From Phascolarctobacterium sp. (GTDB lineage Bacteria; Bacillota; Negativicutes; Acidaminococcales; Acidaminococcaceae), in NCBI RefSeq assembly GCF_030531065.1, contig NZ_JAUNOQ010000011.1:1-64000 (forward strand): a stretch of DNA of 64,000 nt. Direction: 5' to 3'. A program made the translations under genes and the position numbers. Position 1 is the first letter of the stretch. Each line of letters starts with the position of its first letter. Under the pieces are notes generated by a model, which ran no database searches, had not been told where the DNA came from, and was given only the letters and a program-made list of their open reading frames with translations. Shown here piece by piece: positions 7,830-15,629 of the stretch.

Positions 7830-9347
7830 ATGACTAAACAGGGTAAAGTTTATTTGATAGGCGCAGGCCCCGGCGACCCCGGCTTATTAGGCTTAAAAGC
7901 CAAGGAATGTCTGGAAACCGCCGACGCCGTAGTTTACGACCGCCTGGCCGACCCCCGCATTCTGGCCTTCGCCCGCAAGGACGCAGAAATGGTTTACGTG
8001 GGCAAGGCCAGCGCCAACCACACCATGCGCCAGCCCGATATCAATAAATTGCTTGTCAAGCTGGCCCAGGAAGGCAAAACCGTCGCCCGCTTAAAGGGCG
8101 GCGACCCCTTCGTTTTCGGCCGCGGCGGCGAAGAAGCCATCGAGCTGCTGGAAGCGGGCCAGCCCTTTGAATTCGTTCCCGGCGTTACCAGCGCCATTGC
8201 CGTCGCCGAATACGCCGGTATCCCCGTTACCCACCGCCATGTGGCGACCTCCTTTGCCGTAATCACCGGCCACGAGGACCCGACGAAAGGCGAATCCACC
8301 ATTAACTGGCAGGGCTTGGCCACCGCCGTCGATACGCTCGTCTTCCTCATGGGCGTGGAAAATATTGAAAAAATCAGCAAGCAGCTCATCGCCAACGGTC
8401 GCAGTGCAAGCTGCCCCGCCGCCGTTATCCGCTGGGGCACCCATCCGGAGCAGCGCACGCTCGTCACCACACTGGGCGCAGCCGCCGAAGACGTCAAGAA
8501 AAATAATTTGAAGCCCCCCGCCATCTTCATCGTCGGCGAGGTAGTTAAGCTGCGCGAGCAGCTGCAATGGTTCGACAACAAGCCGCTGTTCGGCAAAACC
8601 GTTATCGTCACCCGCGCCCGCGCTCAGGCCAGCGAGCTGACCAAAAAACTGGAAGCCCGGGGCGCAAAGGTTATCGAAGTCCCGGCAATCAAAATCGTCC
8701 CGGCCGCCGATTACGCTCCTTTGGATAAAGCTATCGGCGAGCTCAACGCTTATAAATGGCTGGTCTTCACCAGCGCCAACGGCGTGGATTATTTCTTCCA
8801 ACGCTTACTGCAAGCAGGCAAAGACGCCCGCGCCCTGGCCAACGCCAAGCTGGCGGCCATCGGCAGCGCCACCGCGCAAGCCCTGGCGGAACGCGGCCTC
8901 GCCGCCGACCTTATTCCCTCCGCCTACAAAGCGGAAGAACTGGCCGAAGCCTTGGCTGATAAAATCGTTCCCGGCGATAAAATTTTAATCGCCCGCGCCA
9001 AGGTGGCCCGCGAAGTGCTGCCCGAATCCCTGCGCAAAATCGGCGCGGACGTAAACGTCGTTACGGCTTACGAAACGGTTGCCGACTGCGAAAACAAGGA
9101 CGAGCTTTTGGCAGCCTTACAAAACGGCGACGCCAGCGTCGTAACCTTCACCAGCTCTTCCACCGTGACCAACCTGCTGAAAGTTTTGGGCAACGAGCAA
9201 AAATTATTAGCCAACGCCGCGCTTGCCGCCATCGGCCCCGTGACCGCGGAAACTTTGCGCAAGCACGGCTTCGCTCCGGCAATTGAAGCGCAAGAATATA
9301 CCATCGACGGCTTAATGCGAGCTATCGAAAATTTTTATCATAAATAA
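7830..9347 (+). CDS. cobA-hemD: Uroporphyrinogen-III C-methyltransferase / uroporphyrinogen-III synthase fusion
   Basis: A 505-residue bifunctional protein. Residues 1-245 form the SUMT domain that makes precorrin-2 with [58 protein letters not shown] and [11 protein letters not shown]. Residues 255-505 form the uroporphyrinogen-III synthase domain, beginning [12 protein letters not shown] and including [10 protein letters not shown] and FTSSSTV. The fusion is common in Firmicutes. It closes the ring and diverts it to siroheme/cobalamin in one polypeptide, fitting sirC in the same operon. No hemE-hemH follow, so protoheme synthesis is not shown here. AAGGAGAG precedes the ATG. Confidence 0.96.
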   Translation: MTKQGKVYLIGAGPGDPGLLGLKAKECLETADAVVYDRLADPRILAFARKDAEMVYVGKASANHTMRQPDINKLLVKLAQEGKTVARLKGGDPFVFGRGGEEAIELLEAGQPFEFVPGVTSAIAVAEYAGIPVTHRHVATSFAVITGHEDPTKGESTINWQGLATAVDTLVFLMGVENIEKISKQLIANGRSASCPAAVIRWGTHPEQRTLVTTLGAAAEDVKKNNLKPPAIFIVGEVVKLREQLQWFDNKPLFGKTVIVTRARAQASELTKKLEARGAKVIEVPAIKIVPAADYAPLDKAIGELNAYKWLVFTSANGVDYFFQRLLQAGKDARALANAKLAAIGSATAQALAERGLAADLIPSAYKAEELAEALADKIVPGDKILIARAKVAREVLPESLRKIGADVNVVTAYETVADCENKDELLAALQNGDASVVTFTSSSTVTNLLKVLGNEQKLLANAALAAIGPVTAETLRKHGFAPAIEAQEYTIDGLMRAIENFYHK

Positions 9348-9405
9348 GCGCCGACAAAAGTCAGCCGCTTCCTTTCGTCATAATTATGTAAGGAGTGAAT
9401 GCAAA

Positions 9406-10398
9406 ATGTCCATTACAGGTTTTCCCATCTACCGTCCGCGCCGCACGCGCGCTACCGAAAATCTGCGCGCTATGATCCGCGAAACGGAAGTATCCGCTAA
9501 AGATTTAATTTATCCGATTTTCGTCGTGCCCGGCGAAAATATTAAACACGAAATCGAATCCCTGCCCGGAAATTACCACTGGTCCGTCGACCGCGTTTCC
9601 GAATGCGTGGACGAGGTAGTTAAGCTGGGCATCCCCGCGATTATCCTGTTCGGCGTGCCGTCCTACAAGGACGCCGTCGGCAGCAGCGCCTGGGATATGA
9701 ACGAACCCGTGCAAAAGGCCTGCAAACTCATCAAAGAAAAATATCCCGACCTCGTTATTATTACCGACGTCTGCATGTGCGAATATACCGAGCACGGCCA
9801 CTGCGGCGTTTTGGAAAACGGCTGCACCGTCAACAACGACGAAACCCTGCCGCTGCTGGCGAAGGTCGCCGTTTCCCATTGCCGGGCAGGCGCCGATATG
9901 ATTGCGCCCTCCAATATGATGGATGGCTATGTGAAGGCCATTCGCGAAGCGCTGGACGCCGCCGGGTTTAATAACATTCCCATCATGGCGTACTCCGCAA
10001 AATTTGCTTCCGCCTATTACGGTCCCTTCCGCGCGGCAGCAGACTCTACTCCATCCGCAGGCGACCGCAAGGGCTACCAGATGGACCCGGCCAACGGCGA
10101 CGAAGCGCTGCGCGAAGTGGCGCTGGATATCGAAGAAGGCGCGGACATTGTGATGGTTAAACCCGCGCTGGCATTTTTGGATATCGTGCGGCGCGTCCAT
10201 GAAACCTTTAACCGTCCGCTGTGCGTTTACAATGTCAGCGGCGAATACGCCATGGTTAAAGCCGCGGCGGCCAAAGGCTGGATTGACGAAAAACGCATCG
10301 TTATGGAAACTATGCTGGGCTTCAAACGCGCCGGCGCGAAAATGATTATCACCTATCATGCGCTGGACGTGGCAAAATGGCTGCAAGAAAATCGCTGA
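9406..10398 (+). CDS. hemB: Porphobilinogen synthase (delta-aminolevulinic acid dehydratase)
   Basis: Condenses two aminolevulinates to porphobilinogen. The 330-residue protein has the zinc-type cysteine cluster [14 protein letters not shown] near residues 123-136, the first active-site lysine in [14 protein letters not shown] and the Schiff-base lysine in [11 protein letters not shown]. The N-terminus [16 protein letters not shown] is standard. AAGGAG precedes the ATG. It lies 58 bases after cobA-hemD. Confidence 0.97.
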   Translation: MSITGFPIYRPRRTRATENLRAMIRETEVSAKDLIYPIFVVPGENIKHEIESLPGNYHWSVDRVSECVDEVVKLGIPAIILFGVPSYKDAVGSSAWDMNEPVQKACKLIKEKYPDLVIITDVCMCEYTEHGHCGVLENGCTVNNDETLPLLAKVAVSHCRAGADMIAPSNMMDGYVKAIREALDAAGFNNIPIMAYSAKFASAYYGPFRAAADSTPSAGDRKGYQMDPANGDEALREVALDIEEGADIVMVKPALAFLDIVRRVHETFNRPLCVYNVSGEYAMVKAAAAKGWIDEKRIVMETMLGFKRAGAKMIITYHALDVAKWLQENR

Positions 10399-10424
10399 TA
10401 AAGCCTTTTGGATAAACCAAAAAT

Positions 10425-10527
10425 AAAGCAGTCGAGAAAGTACCAGATGCGAGGCGTGGCGACGACGGCGTATAATTAATACTCCTAGGAGCCATAACGA
10501 AGCAGATGGTATTTTATCGGCTGCTTT
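10425..10527. repeat. Imperfect long inverted repeat between hemB and hemL
   Basis: The 26-base arms at 10425-10450 and 10502-10527 match at 21 positions (AAAGCAG...CGA.AAA.TACCA...TGC). The loop of about 50 bases contains a smaller palindrome, CTCCTAGGAG. The right arm ends close to the hemL ribosome-binding site. It could be an RNA hairpin that tunes hemL, or a small interspersed element. Confidence 0.6.
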
Positions 10528-10542
10528 GAAGGAAGGATTATT

Positions 10543-11850
10543 ATGACTAACATAAAATCAACTCACGCCTTTGAAGAAGCGCGCCACTACATCCCCGGCG
10601 GCGTCAACAGCCCCGTCCGCTCCTTCCGCAGCGTCGGCGGCGTGCCGCCCTTTATCGCCGGCGGCAAGGGCAGTAAAATCTACGATATCGACGGCAACGA
10701 ATATATCGATTACGTTTTGAGCTACGGCCCGCTGCTTATGGGCCACGCTCCCGATTGCGTAACGAAAGCGATTCAGGCGGCGGCAGAAAAGGGCACGTCC
10801 TACGGCGCGCCTACGCTGGCCGAAACCGAGCTGGCCAAATTAGTCTGCCGCTTAGTTCCCTCCATGGACATGGTGCGCATGGTCAACAGCGGCACGGAAG
10901 CGACGATGAGCGCCCTGCGCCTGGCCCGCGCCTACACGGGACGCGACTGCATCGTAAAATTTATCGGCTGCTATCACGGCCACCACGACAGTTTGCTGGT
11001 GAAGGCCGGCAGCGGCGCTACCACCTTCGGCGTGCCGGACAGCCCCGGCGTGCCTAAAGCCGTAGCGTCCACCACCATCACCGTGCCGTTCAATAATTTG
11101 CCCGCGCTGGAAAAAGTTTTCGCCGAGCGCGGCGCGGAAATCGCGGCCGTAATTTTAGAGCCCACCCCCGGCAATATGGGCTTAGTGCTGCCGCATGACG
11201 GCTATCTGCAGGCGGTGCGCGAGCTGACTAAAAAATATGGCGCTCTCTTAATCTGCGACGAAGTGATGAGCGGTTTCCGCAGCGCCCAGGGCGGCAGCCA
11301 GTCGCTGTACGAAATCGACCCGGATATTACCTGCCTGGGCAAGGTTATCGGCGGCGGCCTGCCGGTAGCGGCCTACGGCGGCAAGCGCGAAATCATGCAG
11401 CAGGTTTCGCCTGCGGGGCCGATGTACCAGGCCGGAACCCTGAGCGGCAATCCGTTGGCGATGGCCGCAGGCATAGCGGCGCTGAACTATATGGAGCAGC
11501 ATAAGGTCTGCGAAAAGCTGGAGAGTATGACCGCTATTTTAACCGGCGGGCTGGAACGCGCCGCAGCCAAAGCGGGCATGCCCGTGCAGGTGCACCGTCT
11601 GGGCAGTATGTTCACCGTCTTTTTCAGCGATAAGCCTGTAGAAGATTACGACGGCGCGGCGGCATGCGATTTGGAAGCTTTCAAAATTTACTTCCATTCC
11701 ATGCTGGAGCAGGGCGTTTACCTGCCGCCGTCCCAGTTTGAAACCAATTTCCTCTCGCTGGCGCACAGCCCGGAGGATATTCAAAAAACTATCGACGCCG
11801 CAGCCAACGCTTTCGCAAAAGTCGCGCAAGCTAGAGGATATAAGGCGTAA
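10543..11850 (+). CDS. hemL: Glutamate-1-semialdehyde 2,1-aminomutase
   Basis: PLP enzyme converting glutamate-1-semialdehyde to 5-aminolevulinate. The 435-residue protein shows [13 protein letters not shown] at the N-terminus, [25 protein letters not shown] with the PLP aspartate, and the PLP lysine in [25 protein letters not shown] precedes the ATG. As last gene of the cluster it supplies the precursor used by hemB; the inverted repeat in front may separate its expression from the upstream genes. Confidence 0.97.
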   Translation: MTNIKSTHAFEEARHYIPGGVNSPVRSFRSVGGVPPFIAGGKGSKIYDIDGNEYIDYVLSYGPLLMGHAPDCVTKAIQAAAEKGTSYGAPTLAETELAKLVCRLVPSMDMVRMVNSGTEATMSALRLARAYTGRDCIVKFIGCYHGHHDSLLVKAGSGATTFGVPDSPGVPKAVASTTITVPFNNLPALEKVFAERGAEIAAVILEPTPGNMGLVLPHDGYLQAVRELTKKYGALLICDEVMSGFRSAQGGSQSLYEIDPDITCLGKVIGGGLPVAAYGGKREIMQQVSPAGPMYQAGTLSGNPLAMAAGIAALNYMEQHKVCEKLESMTAILTGGLERAAAKAGMPVQVHRLGSMFTVFFSDKPVEDYDGAAACDLEAFKIYFHSMLEQGVYLPPSQFETNFLSLAHSPEDIQKTIDAAANAFAKVAQARGYKA

Positions 11851-11873
11851 ACGAATCTAAAATTTAGAAATAC

Positions 11874-11924
11874 AAAACCACCGTAAGGCGAGCAAGTACA
11901 GCCCTCAAGCTTACGGTGGTTTTG
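11874..11924. terminator. Bidirectional terminator between hemL and the ATPase gene
   Basis: AAAACCACCGTAAG at the left pairs with CTTACGGTGGTTTT at the right (ending about 11922), with A and T runs on the two sides. It serves the convergent hemL and ATPase genes. A similar but not identical hairpin follows copZ. Confidence 0.85.
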
Positions 11925-11951
11925 CTTTACAGATTTTATTTTAAAATTTCG

Positions 11952-13160
11952 TTACCATTGACCGAGTAAAAAATCTTTAATATTATAGTGAATAATCCCG
12001 TTGCGGCTCAAATCAAATTCGTCCATGGAAACTACATACTTAGGAAAATTATCCTCGATACCGTCGTATGCGCCAAATTCCCGTTCCACAGTTTCCGGCG
12101 ACGCTAACAGATAAGTCACCTGAATATAAATTTTCTTGCCCTGCTTTACAGCCGCAAAATCTATTTCCTGCGCGCCGTTGCGCCCTACATATACCGTATA
12201 CCCGCGCCGCAAAAGCTCCAGATAAACTATATTTTCCAAAATCAAATTGATATTGGGCAAATTGCCGCCAAACACCGCCTCGCGAATGCCATGGTCCGCC
12301 ATATAATATTTTTCGTTCACAGCCAGCAATTTTTTCCCTTGTAAATCTTCGCACTTAACCTGATAAAATAAAAACGCATCCGTAGCCGCTTTAAGATAAT
12401 TTAAAATAGTTTCTGCCGCGACTTTGCGTCCTTCGCTTTTAAAATATTTTGTGATGCTGTTAGCGGAAAAACTATTGCCTGTATTCACCGTTAAATAGGC
12501 GATAATTCTTTCCAATAAATCCACGTCTCTAATATTATTCCGTTTTACAATATCCTTTAACTCTACAGAATTATACAAATCCTGCAAGTACTGACGGCAC
12601 GGCGCTTGTTCGTAACGCAAAACGCTTAAATAAGGCATGCCGCCAAACGTCAAATATTCTGCAAAGCGCTGCGCTAAAGAATAGTCCGGAAAAACTTCTT
12701 GATGCAGCTCGCAAAATTCTGCAAAAGAAAACGGATAAATAATAAATTCTACATAACGGCCGGCTAAATACGTCGCCAATTCGCCGCTCAGCAATTTAGC
12801 GTTGGAACCCGTAAGATAAATATCGCAGTCCAAAGCCACGCGCAAGGAATTGATACATTTTTCCCAAGACGCCACCTCCTGTATTTCGTCAAAAAACAAA
12901 TATGCCTTGCCCTTAATTTGGCGCGCCCTCGCCGTAATTTCTTCATGCAAAGCCTCCGCCGTACATAAACGCGCGTTGCTTAAATTTTCAAAATTGATAG
13001 TAATAAAATTTTCCGCAGCGATGCCGCGTGCCAATAATTCATTTTTAATCAGCTCCAACATTACGGATTTGCCGCTGCGGCGAATACCTGTAATTACCTT
13101 AATCAAATCATTCCCAATAAAAGGACGTATCTTTTGCATATATAATTCGCGCGTAATCAT
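11952..13160 (-). CDS. ATP-binding protein, AAA_14 / DUF4143 family
   Basis: A 402-residue P-loop ATPase of the family often called archaeal-type ATPase. The Walker A GIRRSGKS is at residues 26-33, Walker B AYLFFDEIQE near 92, and sensor-like LTGSNAKLLS near 115. The C-terminal DUF4143 domain carries a nuclease-like strand pattern (EIDFAAVKQGKKIYIQV). The cellular role of the family is not established. AGAAGGGA precedes the ATG. Three palindromes at 40-bp spacing lie in its upstream region and probably control it. Confidence 0.85.
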   Translation of the reverse strand: MITRELYMQKIRPFIGNDLIKVITGIRRSGKSVMLELIKNELLARGIAAENFITINFENLSNARLCTAEALHEEITARARQIKGKAYLFFDEIQEVASWEKCINSLRVALDCDIYLTGSNAKLLSGELATYLAGRYVEFIIYPFSFAEFCELHQEVFPDYSLAQRFAEYLTFGGMPYLSVLRYEQAPCRQYLQDLYNSVELKDIVKRNNIRDVDLLERIIAYLTVNTGNSFSANSITKYFKSEGRKVAAETILNYLKAATDAFLFYQVKCEDLQGKKLLAVNEKYYMADHGIREAVFGGNLPNINLILENIVYLELLRRGYTVYVGRNGAQEIDFAAVKQGKKIYIQVTYLLASPETVEREFGAYDGIEDNFPKYVVSMDEFDLSRNGIIHYNIKDFLLGQW

Positions 13161-13188
13161 TATATCCCTTCTTTCGGTTTCATCTTAT

Positions 13189-13284
13189 CACAGTTATAAC
13201 TGAAGCGCAAGCAAATTTTGTTGCTCATTTCAGTTATAACTGAAGAAATCACGATTTTCATCGCTCGTTTCGGTTATAACTGAA
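13189..13284. promoter_or_regulatory. Three palindromic operators at a 40-bp period
   Basis: The 16-bp perfect palindrome TTCAGTTATAACTGAA occurs at 13229-13244. Near-copies are at 13189-13204 (two flank mismatches) and 13269-13284 (one mismatch). Starts are exactly 40 bp apart, close to four helical turns. They lie 29-124 bp upstream of the ATPase start and just before the promoter of the FMN reductase gene. Confidence 0.75.
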
Positions 13285-13296
13285 GAAAATTTTCTC

Positions 13297-13327
13297 TTGA
13301 CTTCAAGCAAGGTTCAAGTTGTAAAAT
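13297..13327 (+). promoter_or_regulatory. MerR-type promoter, site A
   Basis: TTGACT (13297-13302), a 19-bp spacer and TAAAAT (13322-13327). The spacer holds the dyad CTTCAAG-CAAG-GTTCAAG (13301-13318), a diverged copy of the motif seen at sites B, C and D. It drives the FMN reductase gene at 13364. Confidence 0.7.
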
Positions 13328-13363
13328 AAAAATACAATCCAATCTATCAGGAGGAAGAAAAAT

Positions 13364-13897
13364 ATGAGCAAGAAAGTTTTAATTTTAGGCGGCAGTCCGC
13401 GTAAGGGCGGCAATTCCGATATTTTGTGCGACGAATTCCGCAAGGGTGCGGAGGCCGCCGGTCACACGGTAGAAAAAATCCGCTTACAGGAAAAGAAAAT
13501 CAATTACTGCCTGGCCTGCTACGGCTGCCGTGAAAGCGGCAAATGCGTGCAAAAGGACGACGCCAACGAAATCATCGACAAGATGCAGGCAGCCGACGTC
13601 ATCGTTTTGGCCACGCCCGTTTATTTTTATTCCATGAGCGGCCAAATGAAAACTTTTATCGACCGCGCCGTTGCCAAATGGACGCAAATCGTCGATAAGG
13701 AATTTTATTTTATCGCCACCGCCGCCGAACATAAAGCTTCGATGGAACGTACTATGGACGCATTGTACGGCTTTACCGACTGTTTGACGGGCGCCGCAGT
13801 CAAGGGCAAAATTTACGGCGAAGGCGTTTACCAAAAGGGCGAAGTGAAAGCTACGCCCGCTATGCAGGAAGCGTACCGCATGGGGCAAAATATTTAA
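13364..13897 (+). CDS. NAD(P)H-dependent FMN reductase / flavodoxin family protein (1)
   Basis: A 177-residue flavodoxin-fold protein. The FMN phosphate loop GSPRKGGNSD is at residues 10-19, a cysteine cluster CLACYGCRESGKC at about 49-61, and the TPVYFYSMSGQMKTFIDR segment near 84-101. This class reduces FMN or quinone-like acceptors with NAD(P)H; the cysteines recall the iron-sulfur flavoproteins. GGAGGAAG precedes the ATG. Its promoter (site A) carries a MerR dyad, linking it to the redox genes at 14.7-22.9 kb. Confidence 0.85.
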   Translation: MSKKVLILGGSPRKGGNSDILCDEFRKGAEAAGHTVEKIRLQEKKINYCLACYGCRESGKCVQKDDANEIIDKMQAADVIVLATPVYFYSMSGQMKTFIDRAVAKWTQIVDKEFYFIATAAEHKASMERTMDALYGFTDCLTGAAVKGKIYGEGVYQKGEVKATPAMQEAYRMGQNI

Positions 13898-13937
13898 ACG
13901 CCGCTCCACCGGCCGCTTAAAATGTAATAGCGCATAC

Positions 13938-13987
13938 AAAAAAGCTGGCGCATTAAGCTTACCGTTAAGCTCGTGCGCCAGCTTTTG
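13938..13987 (+). terminator. Terminator copy 1, left border of the toxin-antitoxin cassette
   Basis: A 13-bp stem AAAAGCTGGCGCA (13940-13952) with TGCGCCAGCTTTT (13974-13986) and an inner AGCTTA/TAAGCT stem. It is identical over 48 bases to the hairpin at 14682-14729. Confidence 0.85.
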
Positions 13988-13993
13988 CTTTAA

Positions 13994-14022
13994 TTGACAA
14001 TATTCCCTCAAAGGAATATAAT
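13994..14022 (+). promoter_or_regulatory. Consensus promoter with operator in its spacer
   Basis: TTGACA (13994-13999), 17 bp, TATAAT (14017-14022): a full consensus promoter. A perfect inverted repeat TATTCC-N6-GGAATA (14001-14018) fills the spacer, the expected place for autorepression by the antitoxin or the toxin-antitoxin complex. Confidence 0.8.
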
Positions 14023-14044
14023 ATGTTTAAAGGCGGTGCGTAAT

Positions 14045-14404
14045 TTGTTTGACGTTGATTTTTACAGACTCGAAAACGGGGAAGCTCCTGTAGAAATTTT
14101 TTTGGATAGCCTTAATATCAAAATGCGAAACAAAGCGTTAGATAGTCTTTTGCTTTTGGAAGAATTTGGAAATACCTTGCGAGAACCGCATTCCAAACAC
14201 ATTGAAAGCGGCATTTTTGAATTAAGAATTAAATTTGCCAGCGACATCAGCAGAATATTTTATTTTTTCTACGTCGGCAATAAAATAATCCTTACTAACG
14301 GCTTCATCAAAAAGACTAGCAAAACTCCAAAATCAGAATTAAATTTGGCGAAGAAATATAAAGCGGATTACGAAAAACGCTTTGGCGCCAAGGAGGCGAA
14401 GTGA
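14045..14404 (+). CDS. HigB/RelE-type toxin (Gp49-like, type II TA)
   Basis: A 119-residue protein of the phage-derived Gp49-like / HigB family, typically ribosome-dependent mRNA interferases. Visible features are the N-terminal strand DVDFYRLENG, the helix EIFLDSLNIKMRNKALDSL, the conserved IFELRIKF strand with the arginine, RIFYFFYVGNKIILTNGF and KKTSKTPKSEL. The consensus promoter ends at 14022, so the start must lie downstream. TTG at 14045 has GGCGGTG at a good distance; GTG at 14036 is the alternative. The stop is one base before the antitoxin ATG. Confidence 0.85.
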   Translation: MFDVDFYRLENGEAPVEIFLDSLNIKMRNKALDSLLLLEEFGNTLREPHSKHIESGIFELRIKFASDISRIFYFFYVGNKIILTNGFIKKTSKTPKSELNLAKKYKADYEKRFGAKEAK

Positions 14405-14405
14405 A

Positions 14406-14678
14406 ATGAGCGATTTAAAAAAATATTTTGCCAAACAAATGCAAGATCCGGAATTTAAAGCTGAACACGACGCTACCAGAGTTGAATTTGAAGTAGTTCG
14501 CGCATTAGCGGCAGCGAGAGCAGAAACTCATATAACGCAGCATGAATTGTCCCTGCGGTCCGGCGTCCGCCAATCCAACATCAGCCGTATAGAAAGCGGC
14601 GCTTGCATACCTACGCTTGCTACATTACAAGCCCTGGCGCGAGGAATGAATAAAAAACTAATTATTGATTTTAAATAA
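14406..14678 (+). CDS. XRE-family antitoxin (HigA-like)
   Basis: A 90-residue protein with a Cro/C1-type helix-turn-helix (TQHELSLRSGVRQSNISRIE near residues 45-64) and a conserved end GACIPTLATLQALARGMNKK. AAGGAGG precedes the ATG at 14406. The toxin-first order is typical of higBA. It should neutralise the toxin and repress the promoter at 13994 through the TATTCC/GGAATA operator. Confidence 0.88.
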   Translation: MSDLKKYFAKQMQDPEFKAEHDATRVEFEVVRALAAARAETHITQHELSLRSGVRQSNISRIESGACIPTLATLQALARGMNKKLIIDFK

Positions 14679-14681
14679 GCC

Positions 14682-14733
14682 AAAAAGCTGGCGCATTAAG
14701 CTTACCGTTAAGCTCGTGCGCCAGCTTTTTTTT
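14682..14733 (+). terminator. Terminator copy 2, right border of the toxin-antitoxin cassette
   Basis: Same stem as at 13940-13986 (AAAAGCTGGCGCA with TGCGCCAGCTTTT, here 14683-14695 and 14717-14729), followed by eight or more T. It ends the TA operon and could also serve the convergent flavodoxin gene. Confidence 0.88.
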
Positions 14734-14741
14734 GCGTGTGC

Positions 14742-15350
14742 TTATTTTTTATATCCCAATTTATTCAGCCATTCGTCAATGCCCTGCGGGCGGTTGACGG
14801 TGATGCCGTCGATTACTTTAGCGTTTTTCTTATTTAACGCGTCGTGCAGCTTGGGCAGGGTTTCGCTGATATCGCTGCCGCCGCTGGTACAGAACAGCAC
14901 TACGGTTTTGCCGCTCAAATTACTTTTCTCGATAAAGCTGAACACCGCCATGGGCGCCTGGTGCCACCAAATGGGATAGCCGATAAAAATCACGTCGTAG
15001 TTTTGCTTATCCGGCAGCGTCCCCTGCAGCGCCGGGCGCGCGTCGTTCTGCATTTCGGCCTTCGCTACTTCGGTACACTCGCGGTAAGCGGACGGATAGG
15101 GATTTACCGTAGCAATTTTAAACAGGTCGCCGCCGATAATTTTTTGCGCGTCCTGCGCCGCCCTTTCGGTCGTGCCGCTATAAGTAAAATAAGCGATTAA
15201 AGTCTTTTTGCCCTGCAAGCCTTCGCTTGCCGCCGTCGGAGCCGTTTTGGCCGGAGCGGGCTGCGCCGCGCTGCTTGGAGTTTGTCCGCCGCAAGCGGCG
15301 ACAATTAGCGCTACAAAAACCAACATTAAAACGGTAATTAATTTTTTCAT
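14742..15350 (-). CDS. Flavodoxin-family lipoprotein
   Basis: A 202-residue exported flavodoxin-like protein. The N-terminus is a lipoprotein signal (MKKLITVLMLVFVALIVAAC, lipobox Cys20) followed by a Pro/Ala linker. The flavodoxin domain starts at KTLIAYFTYSGTTERAA (FMN phosphate loop S-G-T-T-E) and has VIFIGYPIWWHQAPMAVFSF and VVLFCTSGGSD. It would act on the outer face of the cytoplasmic membrane. AGGAGGAC precedes the ATG. Its promoter has a perfect MerR dyad (site B). Confidence 0.88.
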   Translation of the reverse strand: MKKLITVLMLVFVALIVAACGGQTPSSAAQPAPAKTAPTAASEGLQGKKTLIAYFTYSGTTERAAQDAQKIIGGDLFKIATVNPYPSAYRECTEVAKAEMQNDARPALQGTLPDKQNYDVIFIGYPIWWHQAPMAVFSFIEKSNLSGKTVVLFCTSGGSDISETLPKLHDALNKKNAKVIDGITVNRPQGIDEWLNKLGYKK

Positions 15351-15399
15351 ACGTCCTCCTTAGCTTATAGCCGCCGCTACCGGCGGCTTATTTATTTTT

Positions 15400-15430
15400 A
15401 TTTTATACCTTAAAGCTCACTTTAAGTCAA
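15400..15430 (-). promoter_or_regulatory. MerR-type promoter, site B (perfect dyad)
   Basis: On the minus strand TTGACT (15430-15425), a 19-bp spacer and TAAAAT (15405-15400). The spacer contains the perfect dyad CTTAAAG-N4-CTTTAAG (15409-15426). It drives the flavodoxin lipoprotein. An overlapping TATAAA gives a 17-bp alternative. Confidence 0.8.
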
Positions 15431-15462
15431 GAAGCGTAACAAAAGATTTGCACTTTTATCAC

Positions 15463-15493
15463 TTGACCTTTAGTCGGCTTCAGCAGTTATAAA
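15463..15493 (+). promoter_or_regulatory. Possible MerR-type promoter, site E (weak dyad)
   Basis: TTGACC (15463-15468), 19 bp, TATAAA (15488-15493). The spacing is as at the other sites, but each arm of the dyad matches only about four of seven positions. It points towards the LysR gene at 15630. Confidence 0.35.
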
Positions 15494-15546
15494 AGAAGTA
15501 AAGCTTATTTATCCTCACTCCAAACATTACCATCGCTAATGAAAGG

Positions 15547-15570
15547 CATTAATTTTAGAATTTGTTTATC
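15547..15570. repeat. 24-bp motif upstream of LysR (2), copy 1
   Basis: 22 of 24 bases match 16536-16559; the shared core includes CATTAATTTTA and ATTTGTTTATC. It lies 10 bases before a TATAAT box (15581-15586) that has no good -35, so it is a candidate LysR binding site. Confidence 0.65.
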
Positions 15571-15629
15571 CCTGCCCGCTTATAATACCATAAGGTTAAA
15601 TAATGTTTATCATAAGGAGGAGACATTTC

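Noticed and set aside
7994-8801. Two long minus-strand frames opposite cobA-hemD
   Set aside because: Overlap a well-conserved gene throughout; no start signals.
9505-10386. Long minus-strand frame opposite hemB
   Set aside because: It mirrors hemB codon bias, is rich in His/Gly/Val and has no ribosome-binding site or family match.
5004-11850. A complete heme operon
   Set aside because: No hemE, hemF/N, hemG/Y or hemH genes are in the window; the run supports uroporphyrinogen III and the siroheme/corrin branch only.
13189-13284. CRISPR-like array
   Set aside because: Only three units, each a 16-bp palindrome with 24-bp gaps, no cas genes; they fit operators better.
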